The notes: a model not told the origin generated them from the sequence alone. A stretch of 54,197 nt of DNA from Yoonia sp. (GCF_017854565.1 NZ_JAFMHJ010000023.1:1-54197), one strand, 5' to 3'. Counted from the first letter of the stretch, positions 8,202 through 17,628 are shown. Made by a program: numbers and translations.

Positions 8202-8843
8202 CTAGTCCTGTCCGAGCCCTTCAAGCAAGGGTACAAAGCGTACAGGGCGTAATTCGTCATAATCATAGCCGGTTTCATGCCTCGTCACCCTGATCAGGCT
8301 TTGCACGGTGTCGGACTGGCCGACCGGCAGAACCATGATACCCCCAACGCGCAGTTGCGCCAAGAGGGGGCCGGGCGGGTCCTCGGCTGCGGCGGTCAGC
8401 AGGATGCGGTCAAACGGTGCCTGATCAGCAAACCCAAAGCTGCCATCGGCGATGAAGCTGGTGATGTTGGTGATGTCTTGCGCGTCAAATATAAGCCGCG
8501 CGGCCAGAACAAGCCTGCGGTAACGGTCCACCGTATAGACCCGCCGCGCCAGTTTGCTCAGGATTGCGGCCTGATAGCCAGATCCGGTTCCGATTTCGAG
8601 AACCTTATCGCGGGCGCTGACCTTGAGCGCCTGCGTCATGATGCCCACTACCGACGGCTGGCTGATCGTCTGCCCGCAGGCAATCGGCAGCGGCATGTCT
8701 TCGTAGGCGCGATCGGCAAAGGTGCCTTTGACGAAATCGGCCCGGTCGACCTGCTCCATCGCCGTCAGTACGCGGGCGTCGGTGACGCCCTTGCTACGCA
8801 GGGCGTAAAGGAAACGCATTTTGGTGTCGGCGTCCTGTGTCAC
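8202..8843 (-). CDS. pcm: protein-L-isoaspartate O-methyltransferase
   Basis: Pcm methylates isoaspartyl residues formed by protein ageing, using S-adenosylmethionine, to start their repair. The 213-residue length is standard. The N-terminal substrate motif is seen in [20 protein letters not shown] (residues 49-68). SAM motif I is [15 protein letters not shown] (about residues 81-95), and [15 protein letters not shown] and GGIMVLPVG form the later motifs. The start overlaps the stop of surE by 4 bp, so the pair is translationally coupled. Confidence 0.92.
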   Translation of the reverse strand: MTQDADTKMRFLYALRSKGVTDARVLTAMEQVDRADFVKGTFADRAYEDMPLPIACGQTISQPSVVGIMTQALKVSARDKVLEIGTGSGYQAAILSKLARRVYTVDRYRRLVLAARLIFDAQDITNITSFIADGSFGFADQAPFDRILLTAAAEDPPGPLLAQLRVGGIMVLPVGQSDTVQSLIRVTRHETGYDYDELRPVRFVPLLEGLGQD

Positions 8844-9625
8844 CCGAGTGCCTCTGTCAGTTGGTCCATAACGGCATAGTCGGTCAAGTCAGCGCGCATT
8901 GGCGTGACGGATATATAGCCGTTCAGATTGGCGGCCACATCGGTTCCAGGGGCGGTCATTTCGTGCTGTGCACCGCCGCGTATCCACAAGAAACGTCGCC
9001 CGGTGGGTGATATTTGCGCTTCGGCGGTAAAGCGGGTGTTGGGACGGAAGCCTTGGGTTGTCGCCTGCGTCCCTTTGACACTGGCGGCGGGCAGGGCGGG
9101 GAAATTCACATTGTAGAACAGCCGGTAATCGGCCTCGTCCCAAGGGGCTTTTTCGAGCAGTCGGCGCACCACGGATACACCGTGGGTCGCGGCGGCCTCG
9201 AACGGGTTATCGAGATCTTTGTTGTCCGGGCCATAATATTGCGACATCGCGATGGCGGGGATGCCTTGCAGGGCAGCTTCCATAGCGCCACCGATGGTCC
9301 CTGAATAGAGCGCGTTTTCACCAGCGTTGTTGCCGCGGTTGATGCCCGAAAGCACCACATCGGGCCGTGCATCTTGCATGACGTCATACAGGCCGGCGAT
9401 GACGCAATCCGCCGGTGATCCTTCGGCGGCAAAGCGACGCTCTGATAGTTGCGCGATCATGGTGGGGTGGGTGTAGCTGATGCAATGACCCACGCCAGAC
9501 TGCTCAAACGCGGGCGCCACAGTCCAAACCTCGCCTTCAGGGCCCGCAATTTCGTGGGCGATATCAGTCAGAACCTTCAGGCCCGGGGCGTTGATCCCGT
9601 CGTCATTGGTGATGAGAATGCGCAT
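8840..9625 (-). CDS. surE: 5'/3'-nucleotidase SurE
   Basis: SurE is a metal-dependent phosphatase acting on nucleoside 5'- and 3'-monophosphates and on short polyphosphate. The 261-residue protein starts with [14 protein letters not shown], in which D8 and D9 bind the metal. The family motifs [10 protein letters not shown] (about residue 41) and [20 protein letters not shown] (about residues 94-113) follow. It is the first gene of a minus-strand operon with pcm and the NlpD-like gene. A 123-bp gap separates it from the SDR gene upstream and must hold its promoter unless the SDR transcript reads through. Confidence 0.93.
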   Translation of the reverse strand: MRILITNDDGINAPGLKVLTDIAHEIAGPEGEVWTVAPAFEQSGVGHCISYTHPTMIAQLSERRFAAEGSPADCVIAGLYDVMQDARPDVVLSGINRGNNAGENALYSGTIGGAMEAALQGIPAIAMSQYYGPDNKDLDNPFEAAATHGVSVVRRLLEKAPWDEADYRLFYNVNFPALPAASVKGTQATTQGFRPNTRFTAEAQISPTGRRFLWIRGGAQHEMTAPGTDVAANLNGYISVTPMRADLTDYAVMDQLTEALG

Positions 9626-9748
9626 GAATACCCCTTGCCGCTTGCGCCCTTTCCTATGTCAGAGGGCAAAAGGCAGCAAGGCGTGCAGTGTGTTCTGCGC
9701 GCAGGTTGTCAAATACCGTAGAGGATGCGCAACGGTTCGTGCAAATTG

Positions 9749-10390
9749 TCAGCCCAGAATAAGCGGGACAAGGCGCGCGGCCTCTGTATTGGGGTCTGTC
9801 AGCGCGCTGCGGTCCTCGCCGGGGTAGAACCGCGCGCGTGTGGCCGTGGGCATGGGTTGCGGTGTCAGGATATGCACCTTCGGCCCGGTTTTGGCGCTTT
9901 CGGCCTGCCAGCTGCGGGCAAGCGCGATTTGGGCGCCTTTGGTGGCACCGTAGGTTCCAAAAAACTGACGCCCCGCACGCGGGTCGTCAAAGAACACCGC
10001 TTGCCCGTCTTGTCCCAGAAGTGGGGAAACATAGCTGATCAAACGCGCCGTGGCCTCGATGTTCACGGATATGGACTTGGTCAGGTCCTTGGGGCCGATG
10101 TGCCCGGCAGGCGCAAGAGGGGCCGCATGAACGGCTGTGTGCAGCCAAAGATCAAGCCCACCCCAGCGGTCAAATATCCCACGGCATAGCTGCTGCATGG
10201 CGGCATCAATGGTGATGTCCATCGGCGCCAGTGTCATCTGCCCACCGACACCTTGAATGGCATCGTCAAGCTCTTCCAACGCGCCGACTGTCTTGCCGAC
10301 GGCGATGATGTGGTGCGTAGGGGCAAGCGCCTTGGCCAAGGCCGCGCCAAGGCCGCGTGATGCGCCGGTGATCAAAGCTGTTTTTATCAT
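9749..10390 (-). CDS. short-chain dehydrogenase/reductase (SDR)
   Basis: The 213-residue protein starts at the ATG giving MIKTALITGASRGLGAAL; an upstream TTG at 10456 would overlap the previous gene and add residues unlike the family. The Rossmann TGASRGLG motif binds NAD(P). DLWLHTAVHAAPL corresponds to the NAG region, and TYGATKGAQIAL carries the YxxxK catalytic pair. The catalytic serine, normally about 13 residues before the tyrosine, seems replaced: the strand reads AVFFDDPRAG. The protein resembles YciK-like SDRs, and its substrate is unknown. It could be a reduced-activity or specialised member. Confidence 0.82.
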   Translation of the reverse strand: MIKTALITGASRGLGAALAKALAPTHHIIAVGKTVGALEELDDAIQGVGGQMTLAPMDITIDAAMQQLCRGIFDRWGGLDLWLHTAVHAAPLAPAGHIGPKDLTKSISVNIEATARLISYVSPLLGQDGQAVFFDDPRAGRQFFGTYGATKGAQIALARSWQAESAKTGPKVHILTPQPMPTATRARFYPGEDRSALTDPNTEAARLVPLILG

Positions 10391-10436
10391 GGACGCGGTT
10401 TGTGCCGAACCTTTGCCAACGTCAAGAGGGAGGAGC

Positions 10437-10697
10437 CTAATTTCCCGGTACGGCAAGCGCGTAGGCCGTGCCGGTCTTATCGACCAGCGTCACGGTGCTG
10501 TCGCTGATGCCGGTGATGGTCAGCCCCAGTGTTTGTGTGCCCGGTATCACCCGCAGAATATCCCCGCGCGGCGACCGCAAGAGCGCGGCTTGTCCGTCAC
10601 CTGTGGTCATGATCCCGATCAGCGTCAGCCGATCAAGGGGCAAGGCTGCGACCATTGTTGCCTGTTCTGCCACGGCTGCGGGGGTTGTCTCGGTCAT
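10437..10697 (-). CDS. small PilP/GspC-like protein of unknown function
   Basis: This encodes an 86-residue protein with no signal peptide or membrane segment. The core LIGIMTTGDGQAALLRSPRGDI, followed by a beta-rich tail with ITGISDSTVTLVDKTG, resembles the small beta domain of PilP/GspC pilot proteins. Such domains also occur as stand-alone small proteins, so I claim only the fold resemblance. It lies between the arsC relic and the SDR gene, all on the minus strand, with 46 bp between its stop and the SDR start. Confidence 0.6.
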   Translation of the reverse strand: MTETTPAAVAEQATMVAALPLDRLTLIGIMTTGDGQAALLRSPRGDILRVIPGTQTLGLTITGISDSTVTLVDKTGTAYALAVPGN

Positions 10698-10802
10698 TGT
10701 GTCCTACTGCCTGATGTTATTTTGCCGTTGTATGGCAGAGTACTCAGGCGCGGGACAGGCCGTTGACGTAGCGTCACCTCCTGGCGTGCGGGCTAATGGG
10801 CG

Positions 10803-11033
10803 TTAGTCCGCCGCTGGTCTGGCGCCTGTGGCATCAAAGAGCGCTTCGTCGCCGATACGGGGCTGAGTCTGCCGCGTCAGCCTGGCTGCGGCAAAGAAAG
10901 CCCGCAGCAGCGGACGGGTCCAGCCAGTTTTGCGGTAGGCGGTGACAGTGGGGTCCTCCCCGGTTGAACGGATGATCGCCACCACGTTGCGCGACGTCCC
11001 GCAGTCGGGTTTATGATGGGCTGCGGTTGTCGT
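10803..11033 (-). pseudogene. arsenate reductase (ArsC) gene relic
   Basis: Read on the minus strand just after the purF stop, one frame gives TTTAAHHKPDCGTSRNVVA, then IIRSTGEDPTVTAYRKTGWT and RPLLRAFFAAARLT. This matches the N-terminal half of glutaredoxin-type ArsC, including the active-site cysteine in DCGTSR. No start codon precedes it (an ACG stands where ATG would be expected). After about 52 residues the similarity breaks, and the tail DEALFDATGARPAAD suggests an internal deletion before a stop. A family member should have about 115 residues, so this remnant of 76 codons is probably dead. A GTG at 10985 would give a 60-residue peptide without the cysteine. Confidence 0.7.
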
Positions 11034-11040
11034 CTGCGGC

Positions 11041-12501
11041 CTATTCTGCGGCGGTTTTCGCCTTAAACCCTTGCTCGATCATGTCGGAAGGCGCAATGGG
11101 ATATTCCCCCGAGAAACAGGCGTCGCAATAGGCCGGGTTCTTTTTGTCGCGGCCCTTGGCCTGCCCCACAGCCCGGTAAAGTCCGTTGATTGAGATGAAT
11201 TTGATGCTATCCACCCCAAGATGTTCGCGCATCTGATCTTCAGTCATTGTGGCGGCCAGCAATTTTTCGCGCTGGGGCGTGTCGACGCCGTAAAAGCAGG
11301 GCCACGCCGTCGGTGGGCTGGCAATGCGGAAATGCACCTCGGCGGCACCAGCATCAAGGATCATCTCCTTGATCTTGCGGCTGGTGGTGCCGCGCACGAC
11401 GCTATCGTCAACCAAGATGACACGTTTGCCTTTGATCAGTGCGCGGTTGACGTTCAATTTCAGACGCACACCCATGTTGCGAATGCTTTCGCTGGGCTCG
11501 ATGAATGTCCGGCCCATGTATTGGTTGCGGATAATGCCCATCGCATAAGGAATACCCGACTGTAGCGAATAGCCGATCGCGGCGGGGGTGCCGCTGTCGG
11601 GCACCGGGCAGACAAGGTCTGCGTCGACCGGGGCTTCTTTCGCCAGTTCGCGCCCGATGTTTTCGCGGGTTTCATAGACCGAGCGACCACCCAAGATGCT
11701 GTCCGGCCGACTAAAATAGACATGCTCGAAAATGCAAAAGCGCGATTTGGCGCGGCGGAATGGGAAGTGGCTTGAGACACCCTTTTCGGTGACGACGACC
11801 ATTTCGCCCGGTTCGATCTCGCGGACGAACTCTGCACCGATGATATCCAGCGCACAGGTTTCCGACGCAAGCGCCCAACCTTCGCCGATCCGGCCCAGCA
11901 CAAGCGGGCGGACGCCCAGCGGATCGCGGCAGCCGATCAGTTTGGTTCGGGTCATCGCGACGATGGAAAATGCCCCTTCGACTTTGCGCAGCCCCTCTTC
12001 CATCCGGTCGGGGATGGTGCGGCCCATGGATCGGGCCATCAGGTGGATAATGCATTCGGTGTCAGATGAGCTTTGGAAGATCGAGCCGCGTTCAATCAGT
12101 TCACGGCGCAGCGCCAGGGCGTTGGTGATATTACCATTATGGGCGATTGCGGCACCGCCCATCGAAAATTCACCAAAAAACGGCTGCACGTCGCGGATCG
12201 CTGTCTGCTGGCCTTTGCTGCCGGCCGTGGAATAGCGTACGTGGCCGATTCCGATGCTGCCGGGTAACATCGCCATCATGTCAGCTGACGTGAAGTTGTC
12301 GCGTACCAGTCCCATACGGCGCGCCTGATGAAAGCCGGTTTCGGTGTCGTGGGTGACGATCCCGCCCGCCTCTTGGCCGCGGTGTTGCAGGGCGTGCAGA
12401 CCGAGGGCGACAAAGTTGGATGCATCGGTCACGCCGACAACGCCAAATACGCCACACTCCTCCCGCAGTTTATCATCGTCAAAGGGATGGGCGGGGGGCA
12501 T
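11041..12501 (-). CDS. purF: amidophosphoribosyltransferase PurF
   Basis: PurF commits PRPP to purine synthesis by transferring ammonia from glutamine. From the ATG at 12501 the protein is 486 residues (MPPAHPFDDDKLREECGVFG). The frame stays open upstream to 12657, but that extension is unlike the family. Cys16 is the probable N-terminal nucleophile, exposed after removal of a short propeptide as in Bacillus-type PurF. Glutaminase motifs include GIGHVRYSTAGSK and AHNGNITNA. The PRPP site is RVILVDDSVVRGTTSRK. It is downstream of cvpA, but a terminator hairpin at 12687 suggests its own promoter in the 223-bp gap. Confidence 0.95.
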   Translation of the reverse strand: MPPAHPFDDDKLREECGVFGVVGVTDASNFVALGLHALQHRGQEAGGIVTHDTETGFHQARRMGLVRDNFTSADMMAMLPGSIGIGHVRYSTAGSKGQQTAIRDVQPFFGEFSMGGAAIAHNGNITNALALRRELIERGSIFQSSSDTECIIHLMARSMGRTIPDRMEEGLRKVEGAFSIVAMTRTKLIGCRDPLGVRPLVLGRIGEGWALASETCALDIIGAEFVREIEPGEMVVVTEKGVSSHFPFRRAKSRFCIFEHVYFSRPDSILGGRSVYETRENIGRELAKEAPVDADLVCPVPDSGTPAAIGYSLQSGIPYAMGIIRNQYMGRTFIEPSESIRNMGVRLKLNVNRALIKGKRVILVDDSVVRGTTSRKIKEMILDAGAAEVHFRIASPPTAWPCFYGVDTPQREKLLAATMTEDQMREHLGVDSIKFISINGLYRAVGQAKGRDKKNPAYCDACFSGEYPIAPSDMIEQGFKAKTAAE

Positions 12502-12686
12502 TTGGTTGGACAAGCTGGAGGCTCCGAATCCGAGGGGTTTCGTTGCCCTCGTCTTAGTGGGTTCAGACGGGGGTGTCACGAAACGATCATGATTCGACGG
12601 TCTGAAAACTGTTTGCCAAGGGGTTTCGCAGCTTAAGCGTGTATTTTGGGCGATCAAATGCCCAAGACACGTATATCACCAGCGCA

Positions 12687-12713
12687 AAAGCCACCGCGCG
12701 GGGCGGTGGCTTT
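12687..12713 (-). terminator. rho-independent terminator after cvpA
   Basis: An 11-bp perfect stem (AAAGCCACCGC / GCGGTGGCTTT) with a 5-base loop lies 12 bp after the cvpA stop. On the minus strand it ends in TTTTG. It separates the radA-cvpA transcript from purF. Confidence 0.75.
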
Positions 12714-12724
12714 GTACAATTGTA

Positions 12725-13288
12725 TTATTCTGCGGGTGCGCCGCAGGTCCCGACCAACTGCTGATACTGTTCGGTGATCCAGCCAAGCGCCTGTTCAGGG
12801 TTCTGCTCTTCGATCCGGTCCGTCATTTGTCCAAACACCTGCGCCGCGCGGCTGTCGTCAATGATCGCGACCTCTTGTGCGGCAAAGACAGTTTGGTAGA
12901 CGAAAAACGCCACGGCGATCAACAAAATGCCACGCAGGATGCCGAACAAGAAACCCGCAGCCTGATCAAGCCCGCCCAACGCAGACCGCTGAACGATGCT
13001 GGAAAACAGCGGCGTAAAGATCGAGACCACCACAAGGGCGACCGCAAAAACCGCAGCGAATGCCGCGATGATCGCCAGTTCGCAGCTGTCGCCGATAAAG
13101 TCACCCAAGACGGGGACCTGCCGGATCAGCGGTTCGACCTGATCCGCAAAGATGAATGCAACGACTGTCGCGCCGATCCATCCCAGAATTGCCATCGCCT
13201 CGCGGACGAAACCGCGGCTATAGGCCAGCACGCCCGACAATAGGATGATGACTGCGACGCCCGCGTCAACGAGTGTGAAACCTTCCAT
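12725..13288 (-). CDS. cvpA: CvpA family inner-membrane protein
   Basis: The 187-residue protein has four to five membrane helices (starting VDAGVAVIILLSGVLAYSRG). It also carries the CvpA motif GFVREAMAILGWIGA and the later GGLDQAAGFLFGILRGIL. In E. coli CvpA is needed for colicin V production and resists bile and envelope stress, but its biochemical role is unclear. It lies 24 bp downstream of radA and upstream of purF, an arrangement seen widely next to purF. A GGAGA ribosome site precedes the ATG. The C-terminal tail, about 50 residues after the last helix, is soluble and ends with a cysteine (GTCGAPAE). Confidence 0.88.
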   Translation of the reverse strand: MEGFTLVDAGVAVIILLSGVLAYSRGFVREAMAILGWIGATVVAFIFADQVEPLIRQVPVLGDFIGDSCELAIIAAFAAVFAVALVVVSIFTPLFSSIVQRSALGGLDQAAGFLFGILRGILLIAVAFFVYQTVFAAQEVAIIDDSRAAQVFGQMTDRIEEQNPEQALGWITEQYQQLVGTCGAPAE

Positions 13289-13312
13289 GGTCCGTCTTCT
13301 CCTGCACTGGCG

Positions 13313-14677
13313 CTATCGGGCGCCAAATATCGCTTCTACAAACCCGGCCAGATCCTGCGTTTGCCGCAGGGCGATGCCCGGGACCGCGACCAGTTTGGCC
13401 TGCTGCGGTATGATAGCGGTTGTAAAACCAAGTTTCTGGGCTTCTTTCAATCTATTTTCGGTTTGCACGACAGGACGCAGTGCGCCTGACAGGCTGATTT
13501 CCCCGAACACAACGGCATCGGTGGGCAGGGTTGCGTCCTCGCGGGCTGACACCAAAGCTGCTGCAACGGCAAGGTCTGCGCCGGGCTCGGAGATGCGCAA
13601 ACCCCCTGCTACGTTGAGGTAAACATCCAATCCGGTGAACGGAACACCACAACGCGATTCAAGCACTGCAAGGATCATTGCAAGGCGTCCGCCGTCCCAT
13701 CCGACGACTGATCGGCGCGGTTGGCTGTGTGGCGAAGGAGCCACAAGTGCTTGTATCTCGCACAGCATCGGACGGGTGCCTTCGAAGCCGGCAAAGACGA
13801 CTGAACCGGGAGCGGGGGCCCCACGCTCGGATAAAAAGAGCGCCGAGGGGTTCTTGACCTCTGCCAAGCCTTTGCCGGTCATTTCGAACACCCCGATTTC
13901 GTCAGCGGGGCCGAAACGGTTTTTGACGGACCGCAGGATGCGGAACTGGTGCCCGCGTTCGCCTTCGAAATATAGCACCGTGTCGACCATGTGTTCGACG
14001 ACGCGCGGACCTGCAATTGTGCCGTCCTTGGTGACGTGGCCGACCATGATGACGGACATGCCGTTGCGTTTGGCAAAGGTCGTCAATTCATGCGCGGATG
14101 AGCGGACCTGACTGACGCTGCCGGGGGCTGAATCGACGTTGTCGGCCCACATGGTCTGGATGGAATCAATGATCGCCAGATCGGGCTTTTCGGTCTCAAG
14201 CGTGGTCAGAATATCGCGCAGGTTCGTTTCAGAGGCGAGCATGACGGGGCTTTTTTCAAGCCCCAGACGGCGCCCGCGCATTTGAATCTGCGCGTTTGAT
14301 TCTTCGCCGGAAATATAGATGACTTTCAAGCCGTTACGGCCGAAACGTGCGGCCGCTTGCAACAGCAGCGTGGACTTGCCGATGCCGGGATCGCCGCCGA
14401 CCAGCAGGGCCGACGCCTTGACCAGACCACCGCCCAGCACGCGGTCGAGTTCGCCAACACCTGCCAGAGTGCGCGGCGGTTCCGGTTCCTGCGTATACAG
14501 GTCAGTGAGGGGGATCGGCTTGCCGCGCATGCCGCCCAAGGTCTTGCCCTTGGGGCCGCTGGACAATGCCTTGTCTTGGGTGATGGAATTCCAGGCGCCA
14601 CAGGCGTCACAGCGCCCCGACCATTTACCGACAGAGGCGCCGCATTCATTGCAGGAAAAGGTCAGGTCTTTGGCCAT
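13313..14677 (-). CDS. radA: DNA repair protein RadA (Sms)
   Basis: RadA is a RecA-like ATPase that drives branch migration in recombination repair. From the ATG at 14677, preceded by AAAAGGTG, the protein is 454 residues. A GTG 6 bp earlier is also in frame. The C4 zinc finger (CNECG...CDACG, about residues 8-26) is followed by Walker A GGDPGIGKSTLLLQ (about residue 95). The RadA-specific KNRFGPADEIGVFEM motif and a Lon-like C-terminal domain with RCGVPFTGLDVYLNVAGG follow. It lies 55 bp downstream of the pqiA-like gene and upstream of cvpA. Confidence 0.95.
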   Translation of the reverse strand: MAKDLTFSCNECGASVGKWSGRCDACGAWNSITQDKALSSGPKGKTLGGMRGKPIPLTDLYTQEPEPPRTLAGVGELDRVLGGGLVKASALLVGGDPGIGKSTLLLQAAARFGRNGLKVIYISGEESNAQIQMRGRRLGLEKSPVMLASETNLRDILTTLETEKPDLAIIDSIQTMWADNVDSAPGSVSQVRSSAHELTTFAKRNGMSVIMVGHVTKDGTIAGPRVVEHMVDTVLYFEGERGHQFRILRSVKNRFGPADEIGVFEMTGKGLAEVKNPSALFLSERGAPAPGSVVFAGFEGTRPMLCEIQALVAPSPHSQPRRSVVGWDGGRLAMILAVLESRCGVPFTGLDVYLNVAGGLRISEPGADLAVAAALVSAREDATLPTDAVVFGEISLSGALRPVVQTENRLKEAQKLGFTTAIIPQQAKLVAVPGIALRQTQDLAGFVEAIFGAR

Positions 14678-14732
14678 GTTCACCTTTTGGACTATTCACG
14701 GGCTTTGCGCAATGGGCATGCACACCGGCACG

Positions 14733-15170
14733 CTACATCCGTTTGGCCGTCAGGGTCGAGATCACGATCGAGGCAAGGATGCAGGCGGTGAAGAAATACA
14801 GCCCCCACGCGGTTTCGACTTTTCCGATGCCGACGCCCTTGGCCACGACGATGTAAAGCGCGATCAGGAACACATCCGCCATTGCCAGTTTCCCCAACCA
14901 CGACAGGATCGGTAAAACCTTGCGTTTCAATAGGTTGAAGTGGATCAATGCCAGCCCGATGGTTTTCAGGTAGGGCGCGAATAGCGCGAAGGCAGTGACC
15001 AGCAGGGCGAGGGCCACATCGCTTTCCCACAGGCTTTGCATGCCGGAAATAACGCTGATTTCATGCAGGCCGAACAGGGGCAGCAGGCCCGCCCGCATCA
15101 ACGGCGCGAACCATGCGATCGGGAAAAGGACCAACAGCGACAGGTTTGCGACCCGCAGGATAGTCATCAT
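14733..15170 (-). CDS. paraquat-inducible protein A family membrane protein
   Basis: The 145-residue protein has about four membrane helices and matches a single PqiA domain. Typical features are the near-N-terminal FPIAWFAPLM, the region LLPLFGLHEISVISGM and LLKRKVLPILSWLGKLAMADVF. PqiA partners with MCE proteins in lipid transport in E. coli; here no pqiB lies nearby, so its partner is unknown. The start (MMTILRV) lies 1 bp after the alr stop, while an upstream in-frame ATG at 15209 would overlap alr. It lacks the zinc-ribbon cysteines present in the longer PqiA proteins. Confidence 0.82.
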   Translation of the reverse strand: MMTILRVANLSLLVLFPIAWFAPLMRAGLLPLFGLHEISVISGMQSLWESDVALALLVTAFALFAPYLKTIGLALIHFNLLKRKVLPILSWLGKLAMADVFLIALYIVVAKGVGIGKVETAWGLYFFTACILASIVISTLTAKRM

Positions 15171-15171
15171 G

Positions 15172-16209
15172 CTATTTTCCGTAGGTCCGGCGGCCATAGC
15201 GTGCGCCAAGCTGGGTCAGGACCTCGTAACCGATTGTTTTCCCCGCTTTTGCCAGATCATCGACGCTTTGATGTGGGCCGACCAGTGTCAGTCTGTCCGG
15301 CGTTTCAGCAAGGTCGGTGATGTCGACGGTCAACAGGTCCATCGACACGCGCCCAACCAGCGGGCAGGGCTGGTCGCCATGAAACAACATCACCCGGTCG
15401 GAAAATGCCCGGAAGATGCCATCGGCGTAACCTCCTGAAACCGTTGCGATTTTTGACGGGCGTTCGGCCTGCCAGCTATTGCCGTAACCGACAACTTCGC
15501 CAGCGGCCAGATCGCGGACTTGGACAACCGGCAGGTCAATTTCAATGACCGGAGTGGCCTGTTCAAAAGGATGACCGCCGTAAAGACCGATGCCGGGGCG
15601 GGTCAGATCAAAGTGATAGTCGGGGCCCAGCAGGATGCCGCCAGTGGCAGCAAGGGACCGGGGCACGTTGATCCCATCGGTTAATTGTCTAAAGACATCA
15701 AGTTGATGGGGGTTCATCGGGTGATCGGGTTCATCGGCGCAGGCAAGGTGGCTCATCACCAGAACGGGACCTTGGTCAAGGACCAGTTCGGCGACGGCGG
15801 CCCATTCCTGCGGTTCCATGCCCAGCCGGTTCATGCCGGTATCAAGCTGGATGCCAAAGGGGTGGCCGGGCAGCGTTTCGAAATGCTGCGCCATCTGATC
15901 AATCGCGTTCAGCATGGGGATCAGATTGAGTTCGCGGATCATGTCGGTATCGCCGCGCATATGTCCGGAAAACACTAATATTTCAGGGCCTTGGCCCAAT
16001 GCCTGGCGGATGACGGCGGCCTCTTCGGCGACGGCGACAAAGAACTTGCGCGCGCCCGCTTTGAACAGGGCCTTGGCGACGTTTTCAGCGCCGAGGCCGT
16101 AGGCGTTTGCCTTGACCACCGCAGCGGTTTTGCATTGCGTCATGCCATCAAGTGCGCGCCAGTTGGCGACGACGGCGTCGAGATCAATTGTGAGGCGTCC
16201 TGTACTCAT
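15172..16209 (-). CDS. alr: alanine racemase
   Basis: Alr interconverts L- and D-alanine with PLP, supplying D-Ala for peptidoglycan. The 345-residue protein has the PLP lysine in [14 protein letters not shown] (K33). The sheet motifs [33 protein letters not shown] and [17 protein letters not shown] close the barrel and C-terminal domain. The conserved tail [14 protein letters not shown] is also present. The family is usually 355-380 residues, so this copy is slightly short but complete. The neighbouring genes radA and cvpA downstream, and dnaB further upstream, fit the family order in Rhodobacteraceae. Confidence 0.93.
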   Translation of the reverse strand: MSTGRLTIDLDAVVANWRALDGMTQCKTAAVVKANAYGLGAENVAKALFKAGARKFFVAVAEEAAVIRQALGQGPEILVFSGHMRGDTDMIRELNLIPMLNAIDQMAQHFETLPGHPFGIQLDTGMNRLGMEPQEWAAVAELVLDQGPVLVMSHLACADEPDHPMNPHQLDVFRQLTDGINVPRSLAATGGILLGPDYHFDLTRPGIGLYGGHPFEQATPVIEIDLPVVQVRDLAAGEVVGYGNSWQAERPSKIATVSGGYADGIFRAFSDRVMLFHGDQPCPLVGRVSMDLLTVDITDLAETPDRLTLVGPHQSVDDLAKAGKTIGYEVLTQLGARYGRRTYGK

Positions 16210-16390
16210 TTTTCTCTTTTGGCAGGGGCTGCGGGTAGCGGCAAGACCTTAACGCGGCGCACGGTGTTTGGCGTGTCGCAACCGTGACGTGATTGCCATG
16301 GTGTTTAATATCAGGGCAGGCATGGGTTTTGGCGCTGAAATACTGTGTGCAGATGGCGTAGATAACCCGTACGTACAGAGTGCCGCCACG

Positions 16391-16408
16391 CGGGGTATTA
16401 ATACCCCG
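16391..16408. promoter_or_regulatory. 18-bp perfect palindrome upstream of the desaturase gene
   Basis: CGGGGTATTAATACCCCG is a perfect palindrome with a central TTAA. It sits about 72 bp before the start of the sterol-desaturase-like gene and about 180 bp upstream of alr on the other strand, so it may bind a dimeric regulator of one or both. No further copy was seen in the window. Confidence 0.45.
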
Positions 16409-16479
16409 TGCGCGACTGGCGCGTTAACAAACGCCATTTTATTGCCCGGTTTGTGGGTTTATGGCAGTCAGATGCATTG

Positions 16480-17628
16480 ATGAGGTTCGTTTTGGGCATT
16501 TTGAAAAAAGTCGTCACACAGTTGGAAACCCCCCGCGCAGAGCGCCCGTTCGGAAGTGGCTGGTTGTCGGGGGCGTTGGCTTTGCTGGCCGGACTGGCCG
16601 GTCTGTTGATCGTGCTGCTACGCTGGTTTCCAGAGACATTTTCCTATCCCGAAATCGCGTTCATTCAGGACAGCGGCATCGTAACGGCCGCGCTGCGGTT
16701 CGTGTTGCTGTCAGGCTATGCGCTGTCATTGCTCAGTCTGATCCTGAGCGCGCGCAAATCGCTGGGTTGGACGGCTTTGGCGGTGTCCGTCGTCGCGTCG
16801 CTGATGGCGACAACGCAGCCGCAGATCGCGGGGGATGCGCCGCAAAGTTTCTATTTCGGCCTCGATTATTTTATCATCAACGTGTTGATTGTCGGGTTCC
16901 TGTTCGTGCCGCTGGAACGGTTTTTCCCCGCACGGGCCGAACAGACCGTGTTTCGGGCCGAATGGCAGGAGGATATGTTCTATTATCTGGTCAGTTCGAT
17001 GCTGGTGCAGGTCTTGGGGTTCATCACGCTGGCGCCTTCCAATTACGTGAACGCCCAGATCCCACTGGATGATGTGCAGATTTATATCGTGACGCTGCCG
17101 TTCTTGGTGCAGGTCGTGATCATCATGATGGCCACGGATTTCGTGCAATACTGGGTCCACCGCGCGTTTCATACGTTTCCGGTTTTGTGGCGGTTTCATT
17201 CCATTCACCATTCCACCAAAAAGATGGACTGGCTGGCCGGCGCCCGGATGCATTTCGTCGAAATCGCCGTGCTGCGCAGTCTGACGGCGGTGCCGATGTT
17301 CACGCTGGGGTTCGATCCGGCGGCGATACAGGGGTATCTGCTGGTGGTGTATTTCTATTCCAGCTTTATCCACGCCAATATCGGCTGGCGTCTGGGGTTT
17401 GTTGAGCGGTTCTTGGTCACGCCCCGGTTTCATCATTGGCATCATGGGTCGGACCGGGCGGCGATTGATATCAACTATGCCAGCCATTTTCCGATTTATG
17501 ACTGGCTGTTCGGGACCCATCATTTGCCGCAGGCAGACTGGCCAGAAGCCTATGGGGTGATCGGCGACACGGTACCCAAAGGCTATTGGAAGCAGTTCAT
17601 CCATCCGTTTCGTAAGCTGGTGAAGTAG
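16480..17628 (+). CDS. sterol desaturase / fatty acid hydroxylase family membrane protein
   Basis: From the ATG at 16480 the protein has 382 residues; the frame is open back to 16408. It has four to five membrane helices followed by the di-iron histidine clusters of this superfamily: HRAFH (HxxxH), HSIHHS (HxxHH) and HHWHHG (HxxHH). Members hydroxylate or desaturate lipids, sterols or hopanoids. The substrate here is unknown. The long N-terminal membrane region (about 170 residues) before the FLFVPLERFFP segment resembles the bacterial ornithine-lipid or hydroxylase type more than eukaryotic C5 desaturase. It interrupts an otherwise minus-strand gene block, lying between alr and the spondin gene. 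It ends at a strong hairpin. Confidence 0.82.
   Translation: MRFVLGILKKVVTQLETPRAERPFGSGWLSGALALLAGLAGLLIVLLRWFPETFSYPEIAFIQDSGIVTAALRFVLLSGYALSLLSLILSARKSLGWTALAVSVVASLMATTQPQIAGDAPQSFYFGLDYFIINVLIVGFLFVPLERFFPARAEQTVFRAEWQEDMFYYLVSSMLVQVLGFITLAPSNYVNAQIPLDDVQIYIVTLPFLVQVVIIMMATDFVQYWVHRAFHTFPVLWRFHSIHHSTKKMDWLAGARMHFVEIAVLRSLTAVPMFTLGFDPAAIQGYLLVVYFYSSFIHANIGWRLGFVERFLVTPRFHHWHHGSDRAAIDINYASHFPIYDWLFGTHHLPQADWPEAYGVIGDTVPKGYWKQFIHPFRKLVK

Noticed and set aside
10391..10456. TTG start for the SDR gene 66 bp upstream
   Set aside because: It would overlap the preceding gene and add residues not seen in SDRs; the ATG at 10390 begins the TGASRGLG strand properly.
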